A DNA stretch of 64,000 nucleotides, taken from contig VXAI01000163.1 in assembly GCA_013399305.1 (NCBI GenBank), positions 126,922 through 190,921 of the forward strand, read 5' to 3'. Shown here one piece after another: positions 61,916 to 64,000 of this stretch. Made by a program: the position numbers and the translations under genes. Numbering within the stretch: the first letter of the stretch is position 1; the number at the start of each line of letters is the position of its first letter. The notes beneath the pieces were generated by a model that was not told the origin of the DNA, ran no database searches, and saw only the letters and a program-made list of their open reading frames with translations. The stretch is from Rostratula benghalensis (taxonomy: Eukaryota; Chordata; Aves; Charadriiformes; Rostratulidae).

Positions 61916-62202
61916 TTCAGAAGGTCACCTGAAATGCTCTCCAGGGATGACAGTGAACTATGACAAAGATGATTTATCTTGAGGATGACTTTCTTTAATC
62001 CCTTGTGAAGAAGCCACTTCAGAGTAATTAAATCTAGGATGTGTCTCAGGAGCTTGTTTGATGGAACATCATGTGGGACAGTGACTGCAGCCCTGCTAAA
62101 GCAGCAAAGTGCTTCTTTGCCTGCTCAGCCAGGTGTCAGTCAGAAGATGATTACCTTAGCTTGCTGTGCTGTTTTGGCAAAACTATGGGTGGTTGTTGGT
62201 TG

Positions 62203-62228
62203 TTTTTTTTTTTTTTTAAAAAAAAAAA
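62203..62228. repeat. T15-A11 inverted run
   Basis: Fifteen T followed directly by eleven A, able to fold on itself. It lies about 290 bp past the degraded CR1. It is probably simple sequence and not part of that element. Confidence 0.8.
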
Positions 62229-64000
62229 CATTATTTTAATTATCATCTGTATGTTTACAAATTAACTGTTTGATGATTTGTTCCAGAATGACTTTAGGGT
62301 TTGAAGTTAGGTAGACTCTGCCTGCCCTCATCTTCTCTCCAAGAGCCATGCCCTAAATCATCTTAGGTAAACTTTAGCTTGCTGGGGTTGCCTTCCTAGC
62401 TCTTTTGCTGAAATTGGTTGTTATGTATCTGGTAAGTATTCAGTCAGTGGTACTTTGGGTGAAAGCTAGTGCAAAAGAAGCACAAACGCTTTAGTCAAAG
62501 TGTTGCGTTTGTTTTCTTACCTTGTGTCATGGTTGATTTCTGCTGCTCTTTGTTGTCTTTGTATTTTTAAGGTAATTTTTTTTTCTGTTTCATTTTATGT
62601 CCCATGCTAACTGAAGTTTCTTTTGCTCCTTGGGGTTTCTCGTTTTACCCGTCCAAGCTTTTGCTGTTCCTCCGCAGTTGCCCTTAAGTCGCATACTTGT
62701 ATTTCAGCTTTTTACTGTGATTATTTTCTAACTTTCCAGTCATTAGAAAACTTTGTGAACAGGCTTAATGGCCTGTGCTTTGTGCCACTCATCTGAATGG
62801 GAATTGCTATGCTTTGAGTTTTTTGCAGGCGGGTTGTTTGTTTTGTTCTGTTTTTTCTTTTTTAAAACTCTTGTCCTTACTGTACTATTGTCACAGCTTA
62901 GAATTGAAAACTCATTTCGTGATCACCCGGATTACCTTCTCCTCCCAGTTCTCAATCAATTCCCTCCTATTAGTCTAGGTGAAATCTGTAATGAATGTTC
63001 TGGGCTATTTATAAAGCCAGAGATGTTCAATGCTTGTCCTGACTGCTGCAGGCAGGAGGCAATGGCTCAGCAGCTCTCTGCTTGGCTCCGCTCTGTGGTG
63101 TGAAACAGTTCTGTAAAAGTCAAACACAGGCCTCTATTTCAAATGCAGAGCGCTGCCTACATTTCAAGGGAAATGGGTAAAAGGAACTCTTTTAGCAAGT
63201 GTTCCCTTTCCAGATGATACCTCATACGTCCTTGGAAAGCTCAAGGTAAAAACTCATGTTATCAGTTAACTGGATTCTCCTAAAGTGTTTCTCCCTGGGA
63301 AGCACAAGAAGGGCAAGGATATGGGTAGATTTTAAAAGGGTATTACTCCTGCTCCAGCTTCTGGAGCCCAGAGGAGTTAAAAAAAAAAACAAAACCAAAA
63401 AAACCCAGCACAGTAAATTCATACGTGTCCATGTGTATGCAGAGTCCCCAGGTTCCAGTTCCTCTTCCACAAGTCACTTAATGCAAGACCATAACATGAT
63501 CTTTTCAGTTTCTCTTTGATCTTTATTTTTTAAAATTTTATCCCTACTTTAAAGTGTCTGTAATTCTTGCATTTATTTGAGAGAAGCTGCTGTGGTTACT
63601 AATTTGGCAAGTATTTTTGAAAACCCCCAGGGAAGTATAATAACTTTGAAGGAATGGTGTTATTCACCTGAGCGCTGATGAGGGGTGATTTTACTGTATG
63701 TTTTTACTTTGAGCACTTTTATCAATATTCCTGAGTTTTGGATTTGTTTTTCTGTACTCACAGTAGTTTAAGGAGGTGAAAAAAACCCCATTTAATCTTT
63801 TTTAAATGTTAGAATTTTATTGAGGTTCAATCTTGAACTTCATTTTCTTAGTAGCGGAACTTAGCTTTGGCAGTGCTGACCCATCCCAGTTCCTTCAAAG
63901 TCGAGGGCTGATTTTGGTGCTTAACCTGCCTTATAGTTAAAATACAAATTTTGGGTTTATAGCTGGGTTTAAGTGTCTTACAGAAGGCAGTGGAGTCCAG

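Larger units (their letters stand above)
57244..64000 (+). other. JARID2: JARID2 intron (5' part, about intron 6)
   Basis: This is a phase-0 intron starting GTAATG and running off the window. Contents include a 39-bp purine run (57385-57423), a pyrimidine-rich stretch (59351-59470), a TG/CG alternating tract (59685-59711), an old CR1 on the - strand (61205-61915), a T15A11 hairpin (62203-62228) and an A/C-rich tract (63379-63407). The large JARID2 exon expected next was not found by 64000. Confidence 0.85.

Overview
This window is vertebrate nuclear DNA, most likely from a bird. It is almost entirely intron, with three small coding exons on the + strand. Translated and joined across the splice sites, the exons match JARID2 (Jumonji and AT-rich interaction domain containing 2), a cofactor of the histone methyltransferase complex PRC2. 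The avian call rests on several CR1 LINE 3' tails of the type common in bird genomes, a low overall repeat load, and no recognisable Alu, L1 or other mammalian repeats. I cannot name the species. Exon numbers follow my memory of the human gene and are approximate.

Layout: 1-31181 is the 3' part of one intron (about intron 3). 31182-31351 is coding exon A (about exon 4). 31352-45730 is the next intron. 45731-45907 is coding exon B (about exon 5). 45908-57013 is the next intron. 57014-57243 is coding exon C (about exon 6). 57244-64000 is the start of the following intron. Intron phases in order are 2, 1, 1 and 0. The exons together encode about 190 residues of the N-terminal regulatory half of JARID2. 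The JmjN, ARID, JmjC and zinc-finger parts must lie downstream of the window, and the first exons upstream.

The gene segment carries the parts of JARID2 that control PRC2. Exon A holds the H3K27-like lysine that EZH2 methylates (K116 in human) and the segment that docks on SUZ12. Exon B holds an acidic tract. Exon C holds a basic, serine- and histidine-rich linker that leads to the RNA- and nucleosome-binding region. No other protein gene, RNA gene, CRISPR array or prokaryote-type system is supported. The remaining open frames look like chance.

Non-coding structure: four CR1 copies, two on the + strand and two old ones on the - strand; two assembly gaps; simple repeats; two strong G-quadruplex motifs; a 24-bp perfect palindrome made of two inverted POU octamers next to a CpG-enriched patch; and a poly-T tract plus AG that forms a decoy splice acceptor 73 bp before exon A. 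I found no undescribed system. The most checkable points are the decoy acceptor, the octamer palindrome and the in-frame skippable exon B.
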